Assembly (NCBI GenBank): GCA_947471745.1
Contig: CANJKZ010001160.1
Span: 353,501 to 417,500 of the forward strand
Length of the DNA stretch: 64,000 nucleotides
Direction of reading: 5' to 3'
DNA from: Closterium sp. Naga37s-1
Lineage: Eukaryota; Streptophyta; Zygnematophyceae; Desmidiales; Closteriaceae
Part shown: positions 53,168 through 62,350 of the stretch, piece by piece
How the letters are laid out: each line of letters opens with the position of its first letter
Position numbering within the stretch: the stretch's first letter is position 1
Position numbers and translations under genes: made by a program
Notes under the pieces: generated by a model
Database searches by the model: none
The model's input: only the letters and a program-made list of their open reading frames with translations
Told to the model about the DNA's origin: nothing

Positions 53168-56100
53168 TCGCGTTTCCGGGTCTGGGGGTCTCGAGCTTTT
53201 GTCCGCGATTCGTCTGCGGACAAGCTCTCCTCCCGTGCTGTTCCCTGCGTCTTCCTCGGCTTTGTCCCGGACGCGTCTGGTTGGCAGTTTTACCACGCCA
53301 CCTCGCGCCGAGTCTTGCCCTCCCAGGACGTCACTTTTGACGAGTCCGTCCCCTACTACCGCCTCTTCCCCTACCGCACTGCCCCGCTCCCCCCCCCGCC
53401 TCTCTTCCTCTCGCCAGGTGCTGCTGTTGCAGACCCCCTCCCCCCTCAGGGTGCCGCTCCCTCAGGTGTGTCTCAGGTAGACCCGGTTGAGCCTGTTGAG
53501 GTAGCTGTCGACTCTCGTCCTGCTGGGGGTGCTGAGCCTGGGGGTGCTGAGCCTGGGGGTGTGGAGCCTGGGGGTGTGGAGCCTGGGGGTGTGGAGCTTG
53601 AGGGTGCTGAGCTTGGGGGGGTGGAGCCTCGTGGTACTGAGCTGCGGAGTCCGGAGTCTGGGGGTTCTGCGTCTGGAGGTACGAGGTCTGGGAGTCCTGC
53701 ACCTGGAGGAGCCCTCTCCTCGGAGCAGCTACGTGCGTGGTACTTAGAGTACTGCAGCCTCCGGAGAGGTACCGCTCGAGCCGGACGTACTACTGGGACT
53801 GGTGCTAGTACTTCTTCTCCCGTTCGAGAGCTCCCCTCCCGCGAGCGGATCCGTGAGTGGTACGAGCGGCGCTGCACTCTTCGGAGTGGAGTGCCTCGTG
53901 TTACGAACCCCGCTGCTGTTGGAGCTGCTGCTGGTGCTGAGGACCCGGGCGTTGGAGCTGCTGCTGGTGCTGAGGACCCGGGCGTTGGAGCTGCTGCTGG
54001 TGCTGAGGACCCGGGCGTTGGAGCCGCTGCTGGTGCTGAGGACCCGGGCGTTGGAGCTGCTGCTGGTGCTGAGGACCCAGGCGTTGGAGCTACTGCTGGT
54101 GCTGAGGACCCGGGCGTTGGAGCTACCGCTGGTGCTGAGGACGTGGACGCTGGAGCTGCTGCTGGTGCTGCCGACCCTGGTGCGGGTGTCCCTGCTGGCT
54201 CTGGTGTCGCTGCTCGGTCTCAGCCGTACTTTGTTCCGCTCCTTCAGCAGGTTCTTGGTCAGCTTCCTCCTCCTTTTCCTCCTCCCTCCTTAGAGTGTCC
54301 TCAGCCTGTCCAGCTGCAGTCGGCGTTACCGTCTGCCTCCTCTCTCCTTGGTCCTGCTCCTTACACTGGTCCGACTGGAGGTCTTACTGAGCGGCGTGAG
54401 CCTGCGTCTCGTCCTGCGTCGCCTGAGTCTCGTCCTGGGTCGCCTGTCCGCACTGCTCTCTCTAGTCATCGAGTCCAGCGTCAGCGTCTTCCTGCTGTCC
54501 CAGGCACTCACCGGATGGCGCTTCGTCCGTCCACTGCTCCACAGCGTGTCCCACTGCCGTCTCCTCCTGCTTCCTCTCTTCCTGCTCTTCCTGACCCTGG
54601 GTCAGACTCTCTTCGTGCTACCAGTCCTGCTGTCACGCGTCTCCTGGCCACTGTTGTCACTGACCCTTCCTTTGAGTCTGCTGCTGCGTCTGCCTTAGTT
54701 GCTGAGCTTGTCGACTTTGCTGCTCGCTGTCGTCTAGACTACGCTGCTAGCCTAGTTGCTGAGTCTGAGTCTGTCTGTCCTCCGTCCGTCGGGGGTGAGT
54801 GTGCTCTTGGCACTGACGTCCTTGAGGACAGGCAGGAGGAGTTCCAGTGCTTTGCTGCCGCTTTGCCCCATCTCGTGTCCATGCTTGTTGCCCCTGAGGG
54901 AGACCCGGATGCACCAGACATCCCGACCCCACGCTCTTACGCAGAGGCGATGGCCGGTCCCTACTCCTCTCAGTGGCAGTCAGCCATGGACACAGAGATG
55001 GCTTCCTGGAAGTCCACAGGCACCTACGTCGACGAGGTTCCCCCGCCTGGGGCGAACATCGTCAGTGGCATGTGGATTTTCAGGGTGAAGCGGCCGCCGG
55101 GTTCTCCGCCTGTCTTCAAGGCGCGTTACGTTGCACGAGGCTTCAGTCAGCGCGAGGGAGTTGACTTCTTCCAGACCTTCTCCCCGACCCCGAAGATGAC
55201 CACTCTTCGGGTTCTGCTGCACGTCGCCGCTCAGCGTGACTACGAGCTCCACTCGCTTGACTTCAGCACTGCTTTCCTGCAGGGCAGCCTGCACGAGGAG
55301 ATCTGGCTGCGCCGTCCACCTGGCTTCACTGGGTCGTTCCCTCCTGGTACCCAGTGGAGCCTCCGACGGCCAGTCTACGGTCTCCGCCAGGCGCCTCGTG
55401 AGTGGCACGACACACTGAGGACTACGCTTGCGGCTCTTGGGTTCGCGCCTTCTACTGCTGACCCGTCGCTGTTTCTACGCACCGACACCTCACTGCCGCC
55501 GTTCTACGTCCTTGTGTACGTCGACGACTTGGTTTTTGCTACTGCTGACACTGTGGCACTCGCCCACGTGAAGTCGGAGCTGCAGAAGAGACACACGTGC
55601 ACAGACCTGGGTGAACTGACAAGCTATCTTGGCTTGCGGATCACCCGGGACAGAGCACGCCGCACCATCACCTTGACTCAGTCACACATGGTGCAGCAGG
55701 TCCTTCAGCGCTTCCGCTTCACGTACTCCTCGCCTCAGCCCACTCCTCTGCCTACCGGTCACTCGCTCTCAGCTCTGCCTTCGGATGAGTCCGTAGAGCC
55801 GAGTGGCCCGTATCCAGAGCTTGTGGGTTGCCTCATGTACCTGATGACCTGCACTCGACCAGACCTTGCATACCCTCTCAGCATTCTTGCACGCTATGTC
55901 GCTCCCGGCCGTCACCGGAAGGAGCACATGGATGCAGCTAAGAGGGTGTTGCGCTACTTGTGCAGTACGTCGGGCATGGGGCTAGTGCTTGGAGGGCGAG
56001 TCCCAGTTATTCTCACTGGACACTCAGACGCTTCTTGGGCAGACGACCAGGCTACTCAGCGGTCGTCTCAGGGTTACTCCTTCAGTCTTGGCTCTGGTTC

Positions 56101-56500
56101 TGTTTCTTGGCGTTCTACTCGCTCTTCTTCTGTTCTCAGCTCCAGTTGTGAGGCTGAGATCTACGCCACAGCCATGGCGGCCCAGGAGCTACGCTGGCTC
56201 ACCTACTTGCTGACCGACCTTGGAGAGCAGCCTCGTTCTCCTCCAGTGCTGTACGTCGACAACAAGGCAGCCATTGCCTTGTGTGAGGAGCACAGACTGG
56301 AGCACAGAACGAAGCACATTGCTCTGCGTTACTTCCTCGCTCGAGAGCTGCAGCAGCGTGGTCAGCTTCGCCTGCGTTACGTGGCCTCTGAGGCCAACAC
56401 TGCTGATGTGTTCACCAAGGCGCTTCAGCCTTGTGACCATCAGCGCTTTTGCACTCTTCTAGGCCTTGTGCCTACTGGACCTCACTTGCTTACTTCTTGA
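52958..56500 (+). CDS. pol: RLC-7 intact linker, RT and RNase H frame
   Basis: Open for 1180 codons after TGA at 52955, ending TGA at 56498. It starts in Gly/Ala repeats, then the integrase C-terminus (SRFRVWGSRAFVRD, ~53168), a PGGVE-type linker, two WY motifs (QLRAWYLEYC, RIREWYERRC), and eight 11-residue repeats (GVGAAAGAEDP; 33 bp each, 53918-54175). Then come LGTDVLEDRQEEF and RT with LDFSTAFLQGSLHEEI, VYGLRQAPREW and YVDDLVF (~55515). RNase H follows with HSDASW, SSCEAEIYATAM, YVDNKAAIAL and HRTKHIALRYF. No stop or frameshift was found in RT or RNase H, so this is the best candidate source of active enzyme here. Its own start codon and integrase core are missing. Confidence 0.93.
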   Translation, partial: GATGAAGTGGAGDTAGAGVAGGTTGAAGTGGARGTTGARGAGAAGARGAGGAGGATRAAGAVGAGGAGAASRFRVWGSRAFVRDSSADKLSSRAVPCVFLGFVPDASGWQFYHATSRRVLPSQDVTFDESVPYYRLFPYRTAPLPPPPLFLSPGAAVADPLPPQGAAPSGVSQVDPVEPVEVAVDSRPAGGAEPGGAEPGGVEPGGVEPGGVELEGAELGGVEPRGTELRSPESGGSASGGTRSGSPAPGGALSSEQLRAWYLEYCSLRRGTARAGRTTGTGASTSSPVRELPSRERIREWYERRCTLRSGVPRVTNPAAVGAAAGAEDPGVGAAAGAEDPGVGAAAGAEDPGVGAAAGAEDPGVGAAAGAEDPGVGATAGAEDPGVGATAGAEDVDAGAAAGAADPGAGVPAGSGVAARSQPYFVPLLQQVLGQLPPPFPPPSLECPQPVQLQSALPSASSLLGPAPYTGPTGGLTERREPASRPASPESRPGSPVRTALSSHRVQRQRLPAVPGTHRMALRPSTAPQRVPLPSPPASSLPALPDPGSDSLRATSPAVTRLLATVVTDPSFESAAASALVAELVDFAARCRLDYAASLVAESESVCPPSVGGECALGTDVLEDRQEEFQCFAAALPHLVSMLVAPEGDPDAPDIPTPRSYAEAMAGPYSSQWQSAMDTEMASWKSTGTYVDEVPPPGANIVSGMWIFRVKRPPGSPPVFKARYVARGFSQREGVDFFQTFSPTPKMTTLRVLLHVAAQRDYELHSLDFSTAFLQGSLHEEIWLRRPPGFTGSFPPGTQWSLRRPVYGLRQAPREWHDTLRTTLAALGFAPSTADPSLFLRTDTSLPPFYVLVYVDDLVFATADTVALAHVKSELQKRHTCTDLGELTSYLGLRITRDRARRTITLTQSHMVQQVLQRFRFTYSSPQPTPLPTGHSLSALPSDESVEPSGPYPELVGCLMYLMTCTRPDLAYPLSILARYVAPGRHRKEHMDAAKRVLRYLCSTSGMGLVLGGRVPVILTGHSDASWADDQATQRSSQGYSFSLGSGSVSWRSTRSSSVLSSSCEAEIYATAMAAQELRWLTYLLTDLGEQPRSPPVLYVDNKAAIALCEEHRLEHRTKHIALRYFLARELQQRGQLRLRYVASEANTADVFTKALQPCDHQRFCTLLGLVPTGPHLLTS

Positions 56501-56649
56501 GTCTGTTGTACTGTGATCTCTATATATAAACCTGCATGTGAACTGGTCTTGTGACCACTTGCTTGTGCTCGGAATTTGTGTGGTATCCTTGAGATCCACC
56601 CTGAGCTTGTTTTGCCTTGCTTTGCCTTGACTGGTCTTGTGACCCCTAG

Positions 56650-56676
56650 TTCTCCCCCACTTTGCCTATGGGGGTG
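56650..56676 (+). promoter_or_regulatory. RLC-7 polypurine tract hairpin
   Basis: Identical to the RLC-6 sequence and abuts the right LTR. Confidence 0.85.
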
Positions 56677-56808
56677 TGTCAAACATTATATATGTTGTGT
56701 TAGTTTAGGCTACAGTGGGTTAGCCTATAGGGGGTACACAATTCTAAGGTTAGGTACTTGTACTCTTTTCATTGCTAGTTCATTCATTCCTGTTCAGTGA
56801 TTCCAACA
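56677..56808 (+). repeat. RLC-7 right LTR (132 bp)
   Basis: Starts TGTCAAACATTATATATG, ends TGATTCCAACA. The next base is already RLC-8 gag. Confidence 0.9.
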
Positions 56809-57642
56809 TCTACCACCGCCCCCTCCACCGCCACGTCCGCCACCCCTGCCACCCTTGCCCGCCCTGAAGCCGCTGCGCTTCCCACTCGGAGCGGAAGCAG
56901 TTGCGACCTTCTCAACACCAAGGAGGTCGACAGCAGCAGCTGCGGAGGCGTAGGAGTGGGTAAGTGGGGAGGGGGAGCACCCCTCAAAGAGGGGAGTGCG
57001 GGGAGTACCACGAGCAGCACCTACAGCTAGAATGTTCTTCTCGGCTGCTAGGAGGTGCTTCTCGAGGTCGTCGACAGTGAGAGAATGGGGGTCAAGGGCA
57101 AGGAAGTGGTCCCTGACTGAGCGAAGAGTGTCAGGGAGGCGGGTGATGAGGAAGTAGAGAGTAAAGTACATCGGGGGGTGGTTCTCTGCGAGGAACTCAG
57201 CTGGAAGGGCGGCACGAAGGCGAGTGTCACTAGCGCGTAGGTGAGAGATGAGGTCCTCAGCGGTGGTAAACGAGGACAGGTCGGGGAACGGGTAGGGTAG
57301 CATAAGTCGACCGAGGGCTGCAGTGGCCGGGGAAGAGTAGCGGGCAACTACAGCATCGTACAGTGCCTTGGCAGTCTTGTGCTGGCTAAAATGCGCGCGC
57401 TCTGTGATCGGCAGATGGTTGCGAATAGCTAGGCACGCAGCAGCATCGTGGGTCTGCCACTGGGAGCGGTCTAGAGCAGGCTCAGTGTCAGCAGGAGCAA
57501 CGGCAGTGCCAGAGACGTAATCAAACAGGGAAACACCGTCCTTGGCATCAGTCAGGAGGAACAGATGCAGGTCGTCGAGCCAGGTGGCGAACTCTACTAA
57601 ACGACCGTCAGAATCGAACGCGAGCACATTAAGCGTCGTCAT
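56809..57642 (-). CDS. gag: RLC-8 gag, 3' truncated
   Basis: From ATG at 57642 (MTTLNVLAFDSDG), 278 codons with no stop. The UBN2-type gag aligns with RLC-5 and RLC-6 (TWLDDLHLFL, ERAHFSQHKTAKALYDAVV, YSSPATAALGRLMLPYPF, EHLLAAEK-like block). It ends in the basic patch and glycine run at the RLC-7 junction. The sequence is clearly diverged from the other copies, so it is a separate subfamily. Confidence 0.92.
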
Positions 57643-58334
57643 AGTAGCAGTGCAGGCAAGGCAGCGGAGATGGCGCGCAGGGCAAGCAAACGCGCGCAGT
57701 AGGGAGGCACGCACGGCAAGAAAGGCGCTCAAGGCAAGCAGGCGCACTTGGCAGGCAGGCGCTCAAGGCAGGCAGGCGCTCAAGGCAGGCAGGCGCTCAA
57801 GGCAGGCAGGTGCTCTTGGCAGGCAGGCGCTCAAGGCAGGCAGGCGCTCAAGGCAGGCAGGCGCTCTTGGCAGGCAGGCGCTCAAGGCAGGCGCTCTAGG
57901 CAGGCTAAGACAGGCAGGCGCGCAGCTCACAGGCGGCACACGGGCAGGGCACGCGCGGCTGCGGGCTGCGCGTGGCGACAGGCTGCGCGCGGCTGCGGGC
58001 TGCGTGCGGCTGCTGGCTGCGCATGGCGACGGGCTGCGCGCGGCTGCGGGCTGCATGCGGCGGCGGGCTGCGCGGGCGGGGCCTAAGCGGGCTGCGCGCG
58101 GGCGGCTTAAGCGGCGCGCGGGCCGGCAGCAGGCTGCGCGGGCGGCTGACGCGGCGCGCGGGGCCGAAAACGGGCTGCGCGGGCTGCTTAAGCGGCGCGC
58201 GCGGGAAAAAAAAGGGCCGCGCGCGTGCAGCCGAGGCGCGCGCGGGCAGCAGGCAAGGCAGGTAGGCAGGCAAGGCCGTAGGTGAGGTAACGCGGTAAGC
58301 GGTGGACCCTAATCTTAGGTCCTAAAGACCTACT
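57643..58334 (-). repeat. RLC-8 GC-rich leader arrays
   Basis: 57733-57905 has GGCAGGCAGGCGCTCAA units (~17-19 bp, about 9). 57955-58160 has GGCTGCGGGCTGCGCG units. Both lie between primer site and gag. Confidence 0.85.
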
Positions 58335-58347
58335 GCTCTAGATACCA
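58335..58347 (-). other. RLC-8 primer binding site
   Basis: The minus strand reads TGGTATCTAGAGC, an initiator-tRNA-Met type site with one extra base. Confidence 0.8.
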
Positions 58348-58481
58348 TCTTAGAAACTTAGGCATGAATGTCTTGCACTATCGAGAGGTTTGGTACAAGG
58401 AAGAAACCTAAGGGGTTGTACCCCACAGTATCTACCCCACTACAGCCTACCCAAAACTACAACACATATATATGTTTGACA
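58348..58481 (-). repeat. RLC-8 5' LTR (134 bp)
   Basis: Plus-strand ends TCTTAGAAACTTAGG (TG has become TC) and TATGTTTGACA. Related to the RLC-2 LTR. Confidence 0.85.
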
Positions 58482-58750
58482 ACCTGCTGCGACACACGAC
58501 AAAATAGAAAACGGTGCACGAGGCACACGACAAACTAGAAACCACACACGGGACACAAACGATCGCGTGACACGCGACTAGCGATAACTCGCTATTGACT
58601 CGACACACACATTTGACATCATGACTCAACATTCACACACTATTATAAGCATGAAATATGTATTATCTCATGCCCTCATACCACTCCATGCACATACGCA
58701 TGCACGCACAGAACAACAAGCCGAGTGGAAACCGTAGGGTTGCACCAACA
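58482..58750 (-). repeat. RLC-9 3' LTR, truncated
   Basis: Ends GTTGCACCAACA in plus orientation. About 88% identical by eye to the last ~275 bp of the solo LTR. The missing part was displaced by RLC-8. Confidence 0.88.
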
Positions 58751-58764
58751 GACTCCCCCTCGGA

Positions 58765-59418
58765 TTGTTGGCCTTAGGATCTGTTGCTCTCAGTTCAGAG
58801 CCATCCCAGCCAGCTTGCAACACTTCCAATGCTGCTGCTCCACCAGCCTCTTGGTCATCATGTCAGCCGGCTGCCCCGTCGTCTTCACGTAGCGCAACTC
58901 AACTTCACGCGCGGCCACCATGCTCCTCGTTTAATGCCACTTCACCCTCATGTGCTTGGTGAGGCCATGCAACACAAGGTTCTTAGCAAGAGCAATGACA
59001 TCCTGGATGTCACAGTAGAGTGGGGTAGGTCCCTGCTGCTCCTCCCCCAATTCAGCCAACAAACGCCACTGCCATACAATCTCCCTAACGGCACGGAAGA
59101 GTGCCATGTACTCGGACTCCACCGAGCTCAATGCTTGGTCCACCTACTTCTTGCTCTCCCAAGCAGTTGGGCCTCCACCAACACAAAAAATGAAACCTCC
59201 AACACTTGTCATTGTCCTCTGGTTCCGATGCATATGAAGCATCCGAGTAGGCGGTGAGGAACAAACGCCCGGGTTCTACACCATCCGCACCCTTTTGGCG
59301 CCTTTGTGCCGCCGCCAAGTATTGCAGCCCAACGGTCGCAGTTTGGCCAAGGTACTTGGCCACCCTCATTCCAGCTGCTACCTGCTCCTCATTAGGGAAT
59401 TGCACAACCCTTGCTAAC
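58765..59418 (-). pseudogene. RLC-9 RNase H
   Basis: Reads ARVVQFPNEEQVAAGMR, FLTAYSDASYASEPEDN, then VESEYMALFRAVREIVW (SS of the family SSxExEY motif preserved), YCDIQDVIALAKN and HGLTKHMRVKWH. A frame change near 59150 and a stop after VKWH break it. Confidence 0.85.
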
Positions 59419-60237
59419 TGTTATAGTCACAATAGGCTTGAATGTGCCTAAAACGAAAGATAGAGAGCACAGACGGATTTCTGCACAGCGGCTTCAAACG
59501 TTGATAGCGTTCTGCTCACAGCTGCAAATGACTTGATTCAAATTGGATCTGGAGCGTCTTCACGTCGTCTACAATTAGCAATTTAGATTGCACGATTTGA
59601 TAAAGAATTGACGACACAGCGTTGGTTTGAACGAACGGTACTATGGCAGCCACTATAGTCTTAGAACACAAGATAGGAAGAGTTACGAGTTGGGAATGAC
59701 TCCCAGCTCCTACAAACCCCAAGAGCCGAGGTACAGTGATGTGGAACAGTGCCACACTGTCCCCAACCACGAAGGGTCTCGAAACTACCCTTCACTAGGG
59801 CCTACACCAAGTGAAATGTTACACTACACAAAGTAATGTAACTATCTTCAATATCTTGAGGTGTACCCTTTTGGCAAGCTTCGAAATCACTTGAGGCTTG
59901 ACACCAAGGCTCGGGCTCTTCATCACAAACTCATCCTTGAGTTCTTGATGGGTCTGCTGCACACACCTGCGACACGCCGAACGTTCGACACAGGACAAAA
60001 TAGAAACCGCGCACGACAAAATAGAAACCGCGCGCGAGACACAAACGACCGCGTAACACGCGTCTAGCGATAACTCGCTATTGACTCGACACACACACTC
60101 GACATCATGACTCAACATTCACACACAATTATAAGCATGAAATATATATTATCCCATGCCCTCATACCATTCCATACACACACACATTCACGCACACGGA
60201 CAACAAGCCGAGTGCAAACCGTAGGGTTGCACCAACA
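59419..60237 (-). repeat. solo LTR (819 bp) inside RLC-9 pol
   Basis: Plus-strand ends TGTTATAGTCAC and GCACCAACA, flanked by a perfect 5-bp duplication CTAAC (59414-59418 and 60238-60242). The right third matches the LTR of RLC-9 itself. A full element inserted here and was later lost by recombination between its LTRs. Confidence 0.95.
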
Positions 60238-60242
60238 CTAAC

Positions 60243-61424
60243 TGCCCGGTAGCAAAGGCAACGTCCGGCCGAGTGTTTACCGCTGCATACATGAGGCTGC
60301 CCACCAACGAGTGAAACCGGCACCTCTCCTCTTCACCAACGCTCTCCTCCTCTGGTCCCTTCACACACTTGAACCCAGAGGGAAAGGGTGTAGCCACATG
60401 ACCTTCACTCTGCCCAAAGTTGGCAGCCAATGCCTCCAGGTACTTCCGTTGGTGCACCCGCATGTACCGCTTCTCCACGTCGCGTTCGATGTGGAGCCCG
60501 AGGTAGAAGTTCACGTCGCCAAGTGCCTTGCACTTGAACTTGTCCTGAAGTTTCAGCATCACCTCCTTCACAAGGTCAGAGGAGGGTGAGAATATGAGGA
60601 TGTCATCCACATACACACCATGAAGCTCCTCTGCTTCCCCTCGCCAAGCATGAACAAGGAGTGATCGGCCGTTGAGGGAGTGAAGCCGATCTCCTCCAAC
60701 ACTTCGCGCAGCTTCAAGTACCACTGCCTAGGGGCCTGCTTCAGCCCATAGAGGGCCTTCTTCAGTTTCAAAACTCAGCCACTCCCTTCATCAAACCCCT
60801 CTAGCTGCGCCAAGAAAATCTCTTCTTCAAGGATGCCGTTGAGGAACGCGGTTGTCACGTCCATTTGTTTCACCACCCATCCTTTGATGGCAGCACCGGC
60901 GTGTAGGGTTCGCAGCGTCGTCGGCTTCACCACAAGAGCAAAAAGCTCCTTAAGGTCCACCTTCTCCTTCTGATGGTGCCCCTTGGCTACAAGCCTAGAC
61001 TTGTAGCGCTCGATCTTGCCATCGGCGTCCGACTCGATCTTGAAGAGCCACTTGGACGTAATCGCCTTACGCCACTCCGGTAGCTCCACCAATTTCCACG
61101 TGTCGTTCTTCGCAATGCTCTTCAGCTCACTCTCCATGGCTTTCTTCCACTCCTCAACATCACTACTCTCCAAGGCCTCCTTGAGAGTTCCTGGTTCTCC
61201 CGGCATCTTCACCGGAGAGAAGAACACGTAAGCACACTCCTCGTAGTCACTCTCCTCGTCGTCTCTGACCATCATTGCCGCTCCGGCCAAAGCTGACTTG
61301 CCCTGCTTTCCCGGTGCATCATAGGTCAGCCTATTTGGGGCTTGAACTCTCCTCTTGCCCCTTCCTTCCTCCTCAGCTGCAGGGACTTGAAGGCCTTGGC
61401 GTTGCTGCGGGGTGACTCGGATCC
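60243..61424 (-). pseudogene. RLC-9 reverse transcriptase
   Basis: Starts left of RLC-10 with a Lys/Arg-rich linker, then EALESSDVEEWKKAMESEL, RYKSRLVAKGHHQKEKVD, KQMDVTTAFLNGILEEEIF, KALYGLKQAPRQWY, YVDDILIFSPSS, LGLHIERDVEKRYMRVHQRKY and NTRPDVAFATGQL. There is a stop at ~60773 and a frame slip near 60640. Otherwise it is well kept. Confidence 0.9.
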
Positions 61425-62293
61425 TGTTAGAGATTAAGGACGGAGTCTATGAAGATTAGGGGCTGAAATATCTCAAAATCGTCAACTACAATTCTGGACA
61501 GAAAAGTCGTCGTCACAAGAAACGTCGTCGACGAAAGGTCCACTGTTAGAATTCTTTCAAACTCGAGTATGTTGTAGCCCTTGACCGTGGCTATCTTTCC
61601 CAATTTGAATAGTATCAGAATATGGAGTATAACTCGAGTTATGAACTTCGGCGCACTAGGGGGTATGCTGCCATAGAAAACGTAACTCAATCACAATGAT
61701 CTCACAAGTTCACACAAGAAAGTTAGAGTAGCAATAGAACCAGGTAGGAGGGGATGAGGAGGACGAGAGGGAAGGTCCCAAGAGAGTCCCCAACCAAGGA
61801 AACCCCATGCCATACAATTCCCTTCCCCATAGGCAACCCAACTTTGACCTTTGTCACTATCCCAACCTCCACAATCCACCTCAACCCAACTTGGCCACAC
61901 TTGCCAACCTGGTTTGGTTTCTCCCAACCATTTGGCAGCAACTACAGTAGAAAAGACGAATTTCCCAACCCCCAAAAGTCTGTACCCCATATTGAGTCAA
62001 CCCCACAACTTCCCATAGTCACCACAACCAAATATCAAAAGCATACGAACTCCAACGTTCGTAACTTTCTTGTTCGTGCTCCGATTGAAGCGATACTTGG
62101 TTCCTCGGAAAGCTCTTGAGCAGAGGAGTCACTTCAGATATCTGCTCAAGCCAAATAACATTCACACACACACTCAGAAAAACCAAACCGCACAAAACAC
62201 AAATTCTTGCACACACTCACAACACGCATGCAACGCACGAACATATGATGGGAGGCAGACAGACGTGAATGCGAATGGTAGCATCACTCAACA
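61425..62293 (-). repeat. RLC-10 3' LTR (869 bp)
   Basis: Plus-strand ends TGTTAGAGATTAAGG and GCATCACTCAACA. The inner border is set by the polypurine tract, the outer border by the break of RLC-9 sequence. The 5' partner is not in the window. Confidence 0.8.
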
Positions 62294-62350
62294 AACTCCC
62301 CCTCTGGCTGCCAACCATCATCCCACATGCCATAGCTCAAGCATGCATCC

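Larger units (their letters stand above)
51648..56808 (+). mobile_element. RLC-7, recombinant Ty1/copia element
   Basis: Plus strand, with a 129-bp left LTR (51648-51776) and a 132-bp right LTR (56677-56808). They differ at over 20% of positions and have no matching flanking duplication (ATGTT versus TCTAC), so they were not born as a pair. After the primer site, DNA jumps at ~51870 straight to the integrase C-terminus. Gly/Ala repeats follow, then a second, different copy of the integrase C-terminus at 53168, continuing to a full RT and RNase H. This is best read as two family members joined inside the repeats. Confidence 0.85.
56809..58481 (-). mobile_element. RLC-8, 5' fragment of a Ty1/copia element
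   Basis: Minus strand: 5' LTR, primer site, GC-rich leader and the first ~278 codons of gag, cut off at the end of the RLC-7 LTR. The rest is not found left of RLC-7, so a deletion accompanied or followed the RLC-7 event. Its LTR end splits the RLC-9 LTR at 58481/58482. Confidence 0.9.
58482..61424 (-). mobile_element. RLC-9, Ty1/copia of a second lineage, interrupted
   Basis: Minus strand: partial 3' LTR (58482-58750), polypurine tract (GAGGGGGAGTC on minus, 58751-58762), RNase H, then a solo LTR (59419-60237), then RT to 61424, where RLC-10 interrupts. The coding frame meets itself across the solo LTR (ATGQL | ARVVQFP), showing one element. The rest lies right of the window. Confidence 0.92.

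Noticed and set aside
59990-61424. A second, separate RLC-9-like element with a deleted RNase H
   Set aside because: The CTAAC duplication on both sides of 59419-60237 and the continuous reading across it show a single element carrying a solo LTR.
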